Part shown: positions 56,611 to 64,000 of the stretch, in pieces
Layout: every line of letters starts with the position of its first letter
How positions within the stretch are numbered: the first letter of the stretch is position 1
From: Pseudomonadaceae bacterium SI-3
GTDB lineage: Bacteria; Pseudomonadota; Gammaproteobacteria; Pseudomonadales; Pseudomonadaceae
Direction of reading: 5' to 3'
DNA length: 64,000 nucleotides
NCBI GenBank assembly: GCA_004010935.1
Contig: CP026511.1
Coordinates: 868,001-932,000, forward strand
Position numbers and translations under genes: made by a program
Notes under the pieces: generated by a model
The model's database searches: none
Told to the model about the DNA's origin: nothing
What the model saw: only the letters and a program-made list of their open reading frames with translations

Positions 56611-56826
56611 TCAGCCGATGCAAAGCTCGGCTTCTTCCTCGTCCTCGGGGATCTCATCGGTGACGATCACTCGCGCGTGGTGGGTGGTTTCCTCCTCCAT
56701 GCGCAGGCCGAAGTAGCGGTTGTCATACGCATCCCAGAATGCTTCGACCTGCTCCATTGTGGCGGCCTCAAGGAGTACCTCCAGGCTGTGCTCCAGGACA
56801 ATGGTGTAGAGTTTTTCGGCAGACAT
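56611..56826 (-). CDS. Small acidic hypothetical protein
   Basis: A 71-residue soluble protein (MSAEKLYTIVLEHSLEVLLEA...) ending in a strongly acidic tail (EIPEDEEEAELCIG). I do not recognise the family. The ATG at 56826 begins the compact part; frames open further upstream add a polar stretch without a ribosome site. It is convergent with the MFS gene, 12 bp apart. Confidence 0.6.
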   Translation of the reverse strand: MSAEKLYTIVLEHSLEVLLEAATMEQVEAFWDAYDNRYFGLRMEEETTHHARVIVTDEIPEDEEEAELCIG

Positions 56827-57177
56827 GATTAGCAGGCTCGCGCTCGATTCAAGAGGCGGCTGCTCCTCTGCAGCCGTGATGTCATTCTGACAGCTGAAGG
56901 GCCTTTGCAAGCTTCCGCTCATCGCCTGAAAAGAGATTCCCGCTGAACGGTTAGCCTCGATTGGGAACTGTTTGAATCGGGCAGATCCGGCCAATGTTCT
57001 GTTCAGCCAGACCGCGAGTCGCGCATCGATATGTCGTTATTTGCGACATAGGGGTTCGCTCACAGGTCACTGCTGAAGTCTCCTCTCACTTAGCCTGCTG
57101 GCACGCAGCACTAGGTTTGCCACCGCTGGGGACACCCTAGGGACCCTCATTGAGTTCGCCTAAAACCCGCTGCCTTT

Positions 57178-57197
57178 GTTTACCTGTACGAGTAAAC
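57178..57197. other. Inverted repeat in a gene-free gap
   Basis: GTTTAC and GTAAAC arms around CTGTACGA. It lies in the 449-bp gap (56827-57275), about 80 bp before the next gene, and could be an operator. The rest of the gap shows nothing I can support. Confidence 0.35.
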
Positions 57198-57275
57198 ATT
57201 ATCGACCTGTAAGTTTTCGCGACATATTGTTTAGCCATCGCCGGATATGCCGGTGGCAACAGAAGGATTTGATCT

Positions 57276-57536
57276 ATGGGAACAATGGGGACGTTCTGGA
57301 TGGTGACGGGAGGTTCGCTTTGCGCTGCGCTGGTGTTGGCCATCATTCTGTGGCTGCAGTGGTTGCAGCTCAGGCAACACAAGGTGGAACTCGCCGTGCT
57401 GCGTGATCTGCTAAAGGGGCTCGGTGAGATCATCCAGCGTCTGGAGCACGAAAAGGCCGAGCTTAGCGCAGGCCTGCGAGCGGAAACGGGGCAGGTCGAG
57501 TTGCTCAAACGGCAACTGAGTCAGCTACGTGGATGA
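57276..57536 (+). CDS. Small membrane-anchored coiled-coil protein
   Basis: An 86-residue protein: one N-terminal transmembrane helix (VTGGSLCAALVLAIILWLQWL) and a cytoplasmic coiled coil with heptad leucines (LRDLLKGLGEIIQRLEHEKAEL). No family is recognised. AGAAGGATTTGATCT gives a fair ribosome site. It is convergent with the persulfide dioxygenase gene. Confidence 0.65.
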   Translation: MGTMGTFWMVTGGSLCAALVLAIILWLQWLQLRQHKVELAVLRDLLKGLGEIIQRLEHEKAELSAGLRAETGQVELLKRQLSQLRG

Positions 57537-57563
57537 CTCAGTCTGCTCGCGTTCTTTGTGTTT

Positions 57564-58313
57564 TTACCCCTGAGGGCTGTGTTCCGCCTGCTCGCAGTAC
57601 TGCCGGTAGCTTTCTGATAAGTCGGACGGGCACACACCACACTGGCGATTGCCAGGAACCGCGTGATCGATGAACTTCGGATACGGCAGATCCAGCTCCG
57701 CCATGATCGTTCTGAATTGCTCCAGCGATACGGCTTCGCCCAGTCGCGGGTTGCGTCGCTTTTCCTGGGCGATGGTCGATACGCGGCGGTCATGGTAATC
57801 GTGGGCGGGATAAACCAGGGTGTCGTCCGGCAAAGCGAACAGCTTGCCTCTGACACTGTGGAACAGATCATCTGCACTGCCGTTCTGGAAATCGGTCCTG
57901 CCGCAGCCGTCTATCAACAGTGCATCGCCACTGAACAGTCGATCGCCGAGCAGGTACGCGAAATGCCCGTCCGTATGGCCCGGCGTATGCAACGGCGTCA
58001 GCTGCAGGCTGCCGACCTCAAACGGAGTGCCTTCCTCGATGCCTACGTCAGTACAGGTCAGCTTGTCGATGGCCGGGCTGGCGATACGGCAGCCTGTCTT
58101 CCGTTTCAGCTCCAGCGCGGCGGTGATGTGATCGGCATGTACGTGCGTGTCGAGCGTGAACGCCAGCTTCAAGCCCAGGCCGGCCAACTCGGCCAGATCG
58201 CGATCCATCGTCGAAATGACCGGGTCGATCAGCACTGCTTGTCCGGTATCCTTGCAGCCCAGCAAATAGGTGTAGGTGGAGGAAACGGGCTCGAATAGCT
58301 GGCGAAAGATCAT
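57564..58313 (-). CDS. ETHE1-like persulfide dioxygenase (metallo-beta-lactamase fold)
   Basis: A 249-residue mononuclear iron enzyme likely to oxidise glutathione persulfide to sulfite. The metal motif T-H-V-H-A-D-H lies near residues 55-61, with HTPGHTDGH and the DGCGRTDFQNG loop typical of ETHE1/Blh. Its neighbours, a DUF2892 protein and a divergent BigR-like ArsR regulator, form the sulfide-detoxification set known from other bacteria. 12 bp after the DUF2892 gene. Confidence 0.9.
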   Translation of the reverse strand: MIFRQLFEPVSSTYTYLLGCKDTGQAVLIDPVISTMDRDLAELAGLGLKLAFTLDTHVHADHITAALELKRKTGCRIASPAIDKLTCTDVGIEEGTPFEVGSLQLTPLHTPGHTDGHFAYLLGDRLFSGDALLIDGCGRTDFQNGSADDLFHSVRGKLFALPDDTLVYPAHDYHDRRVSTIAQEKRRNPRLGEAVSLEQFRTIMAELDLPYPKFIDHAVPGNRQCGVCPSDLSESYRQYCEQAEHSPQG

Positions 58314-58325
58314 CGTCTTCTCCGT

Positions 58326-58760
58326 TCAGTTGTGGGATGGCTGCGGCGCTTGGTTCAGCGTTTCCAGCAGTGCAAACTTCTCACGATCGATCTCGCCGCG
58401 CGTGCGAATCCCCAGTCGACGCATGACCGGCAGTGGCGGGCACCAGCCTTGCAGGCCGTGTTGCAGCAGAAACGGCAGCACAATACCGGGGAGCAGGAAC
58501 CATTTACGGTTCACCGTCAGCCCGAGCAGCAGGCCGGACAGCGCAAGCGAAGAAGCGTTGACCTCCAGCGCGCGCTCGACATCCCACTCGCGATCGAGTG
58601 CTTCGATGCGTTGGATGATCGAGTGTCGATCCAGATTGCTGAAGTGGCGGATGTTTTCTTCGGTTTGCTGATCAATAGCGTGATTGATCGAGGCGGATGT
58701 CGAGCGGCGAACTCGATCCGTCTGGTCACTTGTGGCAAGGTCCTGATGGATTGTGGTCAT
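58326..58760 (-). CDS. DUF2892 (YgaP transmembrane-type) protein
   Basis: A 144-residue protein with a polar N-terminal half and two helices in the middle (ALSGLLLGLTV and WFLLPGIVLPFLLQHGLQ), ending in a cytoplasmic tail. The helical hairpin with C-P-P-L-P-V-M-R-R-L-G-I-R-T is the YgaP/DUF2892 type, often next to rhodaneses and persulfide dioxygenases. Exact role is unknown. The start at 58760 is chosen at MTTIHQ with GGAG upstream. Confidence 0.8.
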   Translation of the reverse strand: MTTIHQDLATSDQTDRVRRSTSASINHAIDQQTEENIRHFSNLDRHSIIQRIEALDREWDVERALEVNASSLALSGLLLGLTVNRKWFLLPGIVLPFLLQHGLQGWCPPLPVMRRLGIRTRGEIDREKFALLETLNQAPQPSHN

Positions 58761-58892
58761 GGCAGTCTCCTGATGCACGCCCACCAGTGGGGCTGGCGTG
58801 GTGAGAAAATGACTACTGGAACAGGTGCGAGGCAGTACAACGCCCATAAGTTCCGATGAAAACCGCTCCGACGAGCAGGGACACTTTATTGA

Positions 58893-58902
58893 GATATATA
58901 TC
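58893..58902. promoter_or_regulatory. AT-rich palindrome between DUF2892 and ArsR genes
   Basis: GATATATATC, a perfect 10-bp palindrome, within an AT-rich stretch in the 183-bp divergent gap. BigR operators are AT-rich palindromes of this kind, so it is the best candidate binding site for the adjacent ArsR regulator. Confidence 0.4.
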
Positions 58903-58943
58903 GGTAAAATGTTCCGTCAACCTGTCCTGATTAACGGTGGAAA

Positions 58944-59288
58944 ATGGACGCTGCGTCAGAAATCGATATGCAAGCGCTTCGTAGCAGTGCAGCGCAGGCC
59001 TGCGGTTTGCTCAAGGTTTTGGGTAACCCCGACCGGTTGCTGCTGTTGTGCCAACTGACTCAGGGCGAGTACTGCGTGGGCGATCTGGCGACCCAGACGG
59101 GCATCACTCAGCCGACCCTTTCTCAGCAACTGACCGTGCTGCGGCATAACGGCATGGTCAGCACCCGTCGCGAAGGCAAGCAGGTCTACTACGGCATCGC
59201 CAGTCCACAAGCGATGGAGGTCATGCAGGTGTTGTACAAGCTGTACTGTAAAGCGCCTCACGTCGAGGAGAACGTCAGCGAGCCTTGA
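58944..59288 (+). CDS. ArsR family regulator (BigR/SqrR-like persulfide sensor)
   Basis: A 114-residue winged-helix repressor (ITQPTLSQQLTVLRHNG recognition segment). C44 in GEYCVGDL and C102 in KLYCK lie about where the paired sensor cysteines of BigR and SqrR lie, which form a disulfide or tetrasulfide bridge on sulfide stress and release the DNA. It is divergent from the DUF2892-persulfide dioxygenase pair, its likely target. GGTGGAAA gives the start. Confidence 0.87.
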   Translation: MDAASEIDMQALRSSAAQACGLLKVLGNPDRLLLLCQLTQGEYCVGDLATQTGITQPTLSQQLTVLRHNGMVSTRREGKQVYYGIASPQAMEVMQVLYKLYCKAPHVEENVSEP

Positions 59289-59337
59289 GCAGGGCGCACG
59301 ATGGCGCGTCTCGCATGCGGCATACGTAGCGTAAGCG

Positions 59338-60720
59338 TCACCGGTCAGTCGGTTGATATGGCGAATCACTCAGCCTCGAAGTCTTCTCAATAACGTCCTC
59401 CTGCAAACCAGCGATCAGCTCGACCTGCAGTCCATCGCCGTGGGCGATGAACCTGAGTTCACAACCGCAGCGCTCGGCGATGGCCTTGACGATGGAGAGT
59501 CCGAGCCCGCTGCCGTCCCCCTCGCTGCTTCGCCAGAATCGTTCGGTAAAACGTTCGACCTGTTGTGCAGCGATGACCGGTCCGTGATCGACCACCGTGA
59601 AGCAAACCTTGTCTTCAGCATGCTGCTGCAGTGACAGCTGAACGTGGGACCCTGGGCGCGTATGCCGGCGTGCGTTGTCCAGCAGATTGCGCAGTGCGGC
59701 GATGGCCAGAGCGGGCGGCATGGCCAGGGCACGCAGGGACACGTCTGCTGCCGCGTTCAACTCGATGCCGGGACCTGGCTGCTGGCTGGCGTCAGCGATG
59801 GCCAGTTGCGCCACCTCGATGGCCGTGCACCGTTGGCCGTCATCGAAAGACACCCGTCCCTCCACACGGGCCAGCATCAGCAGCTGCTCCAGTGTTCGGT
59901 GCAAGCGATCGGTGCCGAGCTCGGCCTGGGCCAACGCCCGCCTGGCGGTATCGCCCTCGGTCATGGCTGCGACCTGCAGATGGGTCTTGATGGCCGTCAG
60001 CGGGCTGCGCAACTCGTGGGCGGCGTCATCGGTGAGCCGGCGTTCACGTTCGAGCGCCTGCGCGATCCGTGCAAACAGCTGATTCTGTGTTTCTACCAAA
60101 GGCGCCAATTCCGGCGGCAGCCGTTCGATGATCAGGGGATCGACCGAGTCGGCACTGCGCTGCGCCAGAGCGGTGCGGATTCGCCTGAGTGGCGACAGGC
60201 CTTTGCCAAGGCCAATCCAGAGCACGACCAGACTGCCGAGCAGGGCGACGAGTACCGGCAGTGCTGCAGCCAGCAGCACCGAGCGCTTGAGCGTCGCGCG
60301 TTCATCGAGTCGATCAGCCGTGGTGATGCGCATCCCGTCGCGGATCATGGTGAAGGTTCGCCAGGCGGTGTCGCCGATCAGCTGGTTGTGAAAGCCGGTG
60401 TGCTGGGCGTCGAGCACGCTGTCTGGCGCCGAATGGCTGCGCGCGAGCACCTCACCGCGCAGCGAGCTGACCTGGCAGGCCAGCCCGTTTTCGATACCGA
60501 GCTGCTCTGCGCTCAAGCGAGTTATACCGCCTTCCCCCAGCTGCGGCTGCGGCAGTTGCACCAGCAGCCCGGTGACCATCCGAGCCGATGCGGCCAGTCG
60601 CTGATCGAGCGACAGCATCAGCTGGTTGCGTACATCGAACAGCATCCAGGTCGCTGCCGCCGACCAGAGCAGCACAAAAGCGGCGCCGAGGGCGAGGGTC
60701 AGACGCAGGCGCAGACTCAT
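59338..60720 (-). CDS. Sensor histidine kinase (DsbS-like)
   Basis: A 460-residue kinase with two transmembrane helices (about 10-30 and 155-180), a periplasmic sensor part of roughly 120 residues, a HAMP region, a phosphoacceptor helix (DDAAHELRSPLTAIK) and a C-terminal ATPase domain (N box LRNLLDNARRH, G box GSGLGLSIVK). No cysteine pair is visible in the sensor part beyond a single C (GLACQV). It overlaps the response regulator gene by 4 bp. Gene order kinase-regulator-dsbD-tlpA matches P. aeruginosa PA2480-PA2477, whose regulators were reported as a copper-linked disulfide system. Confidence 0.9.
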   Translation of the reverse strand: MSLRLRLTLALGAAFVLLWSAAATWMLFDVRNQLMLSLDQRLAASARMVTGLLVQLPQPQLGEGGITRLSAEQLGIENGLACQVSSLRGEVLARSHSAPDSVLDAQHTGFHNQLIGDTAWRTFTMIRDGMRITTADRLDERATLKRSVLLAAALPVLVALLGSLVVLWIGLGKGLSPLRRIRTALAQRSADSVDPLIIERLPPELAPLVETQNQLFARIAQALERERRLTDDAAHELRSPLTAIKTHLQVAAMTEGDTARRALAQAELGTDRLHRTLEQLLMLARVEGRVSFDDGQRCTAIEVAQLAIADASQQPGPGIELNAAADVSLRALAMPPALAIAALRNLLDNARRHTRPGSHVQLSLQQHAEDKVCFTVVDHGPVIAAQQVERFTERFWRSSEGDGSGLGLSIVKAIAERCGCELRFIAHGDGLQVELIAGLQEDVIEKTSRLSDSPYQPTDR

Positions 60721-61412
60721 GTGTCGGTGGCTCTGGCCGGCTCGGTCACGGGCCCGGCGGGTCCCAGCCGATAGCCGAGTCCCCTGACGGTTTCGACAAT
60801 GCCGTTGCCCAGCTTGCGACGCAGATGATGGATGTGGACGTTGAGCGCATTGCTCTCGACCTCGTCATCCAGCCCGTATACCGCGTCTTTGAGCTGCTCG
60901 GCAGAAAGCACCCGGCCGGGGTTCTGCAAGAGCGCTTGCAGCAGCGCCTGTTCACGCCGGGACAGGTCAACTGGTTCGCCCGCCATGGAGGCGGAGCAGG
61001 CGGCCGGGTCATAGCTCAGCGGACCGTGTTCGATCAGGTGCGTCGTTCGTCCGGCGACGCGGCGCAGCAGAGCATGCAGCCGCGCCGCCAGTTCGCGCAG
61101 ATCAAAGGGTTTGACCAGGTAGTCGTCGGCGCCTGCCTGGAGCCCCGAGACACGTTCGGCCACCGCATCCCGGGCTGTCAGAACGAGCACGGGCAATTCG
61201 AGCCCGCGACGCCGCAGTCGCTGGAGAAAGTGCAGGCCATCTTCATCTGGCAGCCCCAGGTCGAGAATCATCAGATCGAAGTGGGCAGTGCGCAGCAGCG
61301 CGTCCGCCTGAGCGGCAGTCGCGGCATGGGCCACGCCGAAGCCCTGGGCTTGGAGCCCGGCAACGATGCCACTCGCGATGAGTGCATTGTCTTCTGTCAG
61401 CAGTACCTGCAT
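60717..61412 (-). CDS. OmpR/PhoB-type response regulator (DsbR-like)
   Basis: A 231-residue regulator with a receiver domain (phosphorylation site D51, with acidic E7/D8 in LLTEDNALIASG and K in LVKPFDLREL) and a C-terminal winged helix. It is divergent from dsbD. The gap contains two copies of a direct repeat with 11-bp phase that suit this family, one near each gene. The start MQVLLTEDNA at 61412 is the only plausible one. Confidence 0.92.
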   Translation of the reverse strand: MQVLLTEDNALIASGIVAGLQAQGFGVAHAATAAQADALLRTAHFDLMILDLGLPDEDGLHFLQRLRRRGLELPVLVLTARDAVAERVSGLQAGADDYLVKPFDLRELAARLHALLRRVAGRTTHLIEHGPLSYDPAACSASMAGEPVDLSRREQALLQALLQNPGRVLSAEQLKDAVYGLDDEVESNALNVHIHHLRRKLGNGIVETVRGLGYRLGPAGPVTEPARATDT

Positions 61413-61456
61413 GGGAAACTCGTCTTGAATGCACCGGCCAGTATCACGCTTCTCGA

Positions 61457-61472
61457 TTAACGGAGCGTTATC
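61457..61472. promoter_or_regulatory. Candidate response-regulator direct repeat, near its own gene
   Basis: TTAACGGAGCGTTATC: two TTA-type half-sites 11 bp apart, the geometry used by OmpR/PhoB-type regulators. It lies 45 bp from the regulator start, suited to autoregulation. Confidence 0.5.
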
Positions 61473-61552
61473 AGAGGGTACGCTGAGTTGCTCGCGCAGC
61501 CTCGCATGTCGGTCTTTCTCTGTCGGTCAGTGGTCAGCTCCAAGCCAATTCG

Positions 61553-61568
61553 TTAACGGCCACTTAAT
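61553..61568. promoter_or_regulatory. Candidate response-regulator direct repeat, near dsbD
   Basis: TTAACGGCCACTTAAT, again TTAAC then TTAAT with 11 bp from start to start, sharing TTAACGG with the other copy. It lies 49 bp before the dsbD ATG. Confidence 0.5.
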
Positions 61569-61616
61569 CCCCAGTCGCCATGCTCGCATTGAATTTGCTG
61601 ATGGGGTGTGTAGTTC

Positions 61617-63362
61617 ATGCGAGCGGTCTTTTTCTCTCTGGCCTGCTGCCTCTGGCTTGTGCAGCTGGCGAGTGCTGCGCCGTTCGCGCTTGGTCAGAAG
61701 CAGGAGACCTTCTTACCGGTAGACCAAGCGTTCAGCCTGCGGGTCGAACGCCCAGCCAGCGGCGGTGTTGTGCTGCGCTGGGACATCGCGCCAGGTTATT
61801 ACCTGTATCAGGAGCGGCTGCGGTTTGGTGGATTGGCAGCAGGTAACGAACCGCAGTTGCCACCGGGAGAGCCCTATCACGACGAGTATTTTGGCGATTC
61901 ACAGGTCTATCGCAACAGCCTGGAGGTCACCCTCGCCGAGCCAGGCCTCGCTACGCTAGAACTGGGATGGCAAGGCTGCGCCGATGCCGGCTTGTGCTAT
62001 CCGCCGCAGACTCGCACGGTCGATCTGAGCGGGTCTGCAGCGGGACCCTCTGAGCCTGTTCAGGCCGATGATCAGGCACTGGCAAGCAGACTGGCGCAAC
62101 AGCCGCTTGGCTGGAGTCTGACGATCTTCTTTGGGCTTGGCTTGTTGCTCGCCTTTGCGCCGTGCTCCCTGCCGATGCTGCCAATCCTTGCCGGTATTGT
62201 GGTCGGCAGCCGGGCCAGCCCTCGCCGCGGCATGCTGCTTGCCGCTTCCTATGTGGTCAGCATGGCGCTGGTCTACGCCGCGCTGGGCGTCGTGGCTGCG
62301 CTTCTCGGTGCGAATCTGCAGGGATGGCTGATGCAGCCTTGGCTGATCGCCAGTTTTGCCGGCCTGTTCGTTCTGCTTTCCTTACCAATGTTTGGTTTCT
62401 TCGAGCTGCAGTTGCCGGCTGGTCTGCGTGATCGGCTGGAACAGGCCGGACGGAAGCGACAGGGCGGTAGCCTGGCTGGGGCCAGCGCGCTCGGGGTGTT
62501 GTCCGGCTTGCTGGTCGGGCCCTGCATGACCGCTCCGCTGGCTGCGGCATTGCTGTATATCGCCCAGAGCGGCAGTGCCGTCAACGGAGGGCTGGTGCTG
62601 TTTGCCCTTGGCCTGGGCATCGGAACGCCGCTGGTATTGCTGGTGACGGTCGGCAATCGCTTCCTGCCGAAACCGGGGCCCTGGATGGACCGCGTCAAAA
62701 CCACGTTTGGTTTCATTTTTCTGGTCGCGGCCCTCTATGTGCTCCGCCCGTTGCTGACGGATTCGTGGTGGGTGGGCGTGTGGGGTGCATTCTGGCTGCT
62801 GGTTGCCAACGGACTCCTGCAGTTGTCGCGTCAGCTCAAGCAGCATCGGGCGTTGCTCGGCTCCGTTGCAGCGTTATCCGGCGTATGGGGCGTGGCGCTG
62901 GTGCTGGGTGCGGCGGGTGGCGCGGAGGATCCGAACCGGCCGCTTGCCGTGTTCACCAGCAGCGTCGCTTCGACAACTGAGATCGAGGGTCCGCAGGGTT
63001 TCGTTGGTTTCACCGATCCGGCTGTGCTTGATCGTGAGCTTGCTGCCGCCAAAGCTGCCGGGCAATGGGTACTGATCGACTACTACGCGGACTGGTGTGT
63101 GTCGTGCAAGGTCATGGAGAAGGAAGTGTTTGGCAACGGCCAGGTGCAAGCCGCGCTCAAGGGCGTACGCATGCTGCGACCGGATGTGACGCAGACCAAT
63201 TCCGCCAGCCGCGAGCTGCTGGGGCGCTATCAGGTCATGGGGCCGCCGACGCTTTTGCTGATTGGCCCGGACGGGGCGGAGCGCCGCTCGCAACGCATAA
63301 CCGGTGAGGTCGACGCCGGCCAATTCCTGGGTACGTGGAACGAAACGATGGAGCAAGGCTGA
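61617..63362 (+). CDS. dsbD: DsbD-type thiol:disulfide interchange protein
   Basis: A 581-residue protein carrying reducing power from the cytoplasm to the periplasm. In order: signal peptide (ending LASAAP), an N-terminal DsbD-alpha domain with C in WQGCADAGLCYPP, eight helices with the paired cysteines in LAFAPCSLPMLPI and GLLVGPCMTAPLA, and a C-terminal thioredoxin domain with D-W-C-V-S-C-K. All three redox pairs are intact. It is the paralogue found beside a tlpA/dsbG-like operon, rather than the ccm-type. Next gene overlaps its stop. Confidence 0.93.
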   Translation: MRAVFFSLACCLWLVQLASAAPFALGQKQETFLPVDQAFSLRVERPASGGVVLRWDIAPGYYLYQERLRFGGLAAGNEPQLPPGEPYHDEYFGDSQVYRNSLEVTLAEPGLATLELGWQGCADAGLCYPPQTRTVDLSGSAAGPSEPVQADDQALASRLAQQPLGWSLTIFFGLGLLLAFAPCSLPMLPILAGIVVGSRASPRRGMLLAASYVVSMALVYAALGVVAALLGANLQGWLMQPWLIASFAGLFVLLSLPMFGFFELQLPAGLRDRLEQAGRKRQGGSLAGASALGVLSGLLVGPCMTAPLAAALLYIAQSGSAVNGGLVLFALGLGIGTPLVLLVTVGNRFLPKPGPWMDRVKTTFGFIFLVAALYVLRPLLTDSWWVGVWGAFWLLVANGLLQLSRQLKQHRALLGSVAALSGVWGVALVLGAAGGAEDPNRPLAVFTSSVASTTEIEGPQGFVGFTDPAVLDRELAAAKAAGQWVLIDYYADWCVSCKVMEKEVFGNGQVQAALKGVRMLRPDVTQTNSASRELLGRYQVMGPPTLLLIGPDGAERRSQRITGEVDAGQFLGTWNETMEQG

Positions 63363-64000
63363 TGATGACGATGAACGTGGGGCCGTTTGCGCTGGCCGTT
63401 CCCCATGTATTGCTGCTGGCGAGCCTGTTCTTGGCGATGCTGACCGGTTGGTGGGTTGGGCGGCGCAGCGAGCGCAACCCCGAGCAGCAGTTGTTCAGGC
63501 TGCTACTGGTGGCGCTGCTCGTCGCCAGGTTGGCGTTCGTGGTGGTCTACGTCGAGCATTTCCGAGATGAGCCATGGCGCGTGATCGACATTCGTGACGG
63601 CGGGTTCATTGCCTGGCCGGGCGTGCTGGTGGCCGTGCTGCTTGGCGTATGGCTGGCCAGGCGTGAGCTCGGATTGCGCAAACCGCTGGGCGCTGCGGTC
63701 GCTGTCGGTGTGCTGAGTTGGGGGTTCGGGACCTTCGCATTGCATGCCTTCGAGCAGGGCACGCGCCTTCCCGAGATGGGGCTGCGCGACAGTCAAGGTA
63801 AACCGGTTGCCCTGCAGGATTTCGTCGGCAAACCGCTCGTCGTCAATCTGTGGGCCACATGGTGTACGCCCTGCCGACGGGAGATGCCAGTCCTGGCAGA
63901 AGCACAACGCAACGAGTCCGAGGTGACCTTTCTCTTCGTCAACCAGGGCGAAGGCGAGCGGGTCATCGCGGACTTCCTCAGTGCTGAAGCGCTCGGTTTG
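63362..64000 (+). CDS. Membrane-anchored thioredoxin-like (TlpA/DsbE-like) protein, cut by right edge
   Basis: 213 codons are visible and the frame is still open at the right edge. About four helices (residues 10-130) resemble the prolipoprotein-transferase-like membrane part of some TlpA proteins; a thioredoxin fold follows, with active site W-C-T-P-C in NLWATWCTPCRREMP. It would receive electrons from DsbD. ATGs at 63362, 63365 and 63371 are possible starts; the first overlaps the dsbD stop. A dsbG gene is likely to follow, by comparison with P. aeruginosa PA2476. Confidence 0.85.
   Translation, partial: MMTMNVGPFALAVPHVLLLASLFLAMLTGWWVGRRSERNPEQQLFRLLLVALLVARLAFVVVYVEHFRDEPWRVIDIRDGGFIAWPGVLVAVLLGVWLARRELGLRKPLGAAVAVGVLSWGFGTFALHAFEQGTRLPEMGLRDSQGKPVALQDFVGKPLVVNLWATWCTPCRREMPVLAEAQRNESEVTFLFVNQGEGERVIADFLSAEALGL

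Noticed and set aside
59644..61460. Long plus-strand frames across the kinase and response regulator genes
   Set aside because: Antisense to a two-component pair with complete catalytic motifs; composition is typical of a shadow frame.

Overview
The window is a high-GC chromosomal segment from a denitrifying gammaproteobacterium of the Pseudomonas stutzeri (Stutzerimonas) type. This rests on the order nosRZDFYL-tatE / nnrS / nir / nirQOP / norCB-norD / dnr genes, on cytochrome cd1 nitrite reductase (nirS) with cytochrome c551, on two Fnr-family regulators of the Dnr subgroup, and on dispersed palindromic repeats. No mobile element, phage gene, CRISPR array or tRNA was seen. Names come from motifs and gene order, not from database searches.

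Layout. 1-6605: housekeeping genes (BCCT transporter, exonuclease, cNMP/CBS/DUF294 protein, DUF488 protein, small envelope proteins, acyl-CoA dehydrogenase). 7045-15103: nitrous oxide reductase and its maturation (nosR, nosZ, nosD, nosF, nosY, nosL, tatE). 15582-22353: nnrS, a short-chain dehydrogenase paired with a soluble chemoreceptor, two tandem HPP-CBS membrane proteins, and a LysR regulator. 22702-32156 (minus strand): nirSMCFDLGH-J-E-N, giving nitrite reductase, its cytochromes and the whole haem d1 pathway. 32511-38497: nirQ, nirO/norE, nirP/norF, norC, norB, norD for nitric oxide reductase. 39129-43267: dnrP, dnrD, a DnrO-like protein, dnrN, and divergent norR. 43875-46271: ubiU-ubiV-ubiT (oxygen-independent ubiquinone synthesis). 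46327-50694: a DGC-type protein, dnrS, and class III ribonucleotide reductase with a separately encoded glycyl-radical piece plus nrdG. 50918-64000: elaA, an ftrABCD-type iron uptake operon, an MFS exporter, a persulfide dioxygenase/DUF2892/ArsR set, and a two-component system divergent from a dsbD/tlpA-like operon cut by the right edge.

Together the central 43 kb reduces nitrite to N2 (NirS, NorCB, NosZ), builds the cofactors, keeps quinone and DNA precursors available without oxygen, and repairs NO damage. Control is visible in the DNA. Fnr/Dnr-type boxes (TTGAY-N4-RTCAA or close) lie before nosR, nnrS, nirS, nirQ, norC, ubiU, dnrS and nrdD. The dnrN operon instead has a sigma54 promoter and three GGT-N7-ACC NorR-type sites.

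Most notable: class III NrdD ends after its zinc site, and the glycyl-radical domain is a separate 54-residue protein beyond a REP element; three NorR sites plus a sigma54 promoter control dnrN; an Fnr/Dnr box precedes ubiUVT; HPP-CBS twins sit between nos and nir; matching 11-bp-phased direct repeats lie on both sides of the dsb two-component intergenic region; and palindromic repeat families fill nearly every longer gap, one of them supplying the norD stop codon.
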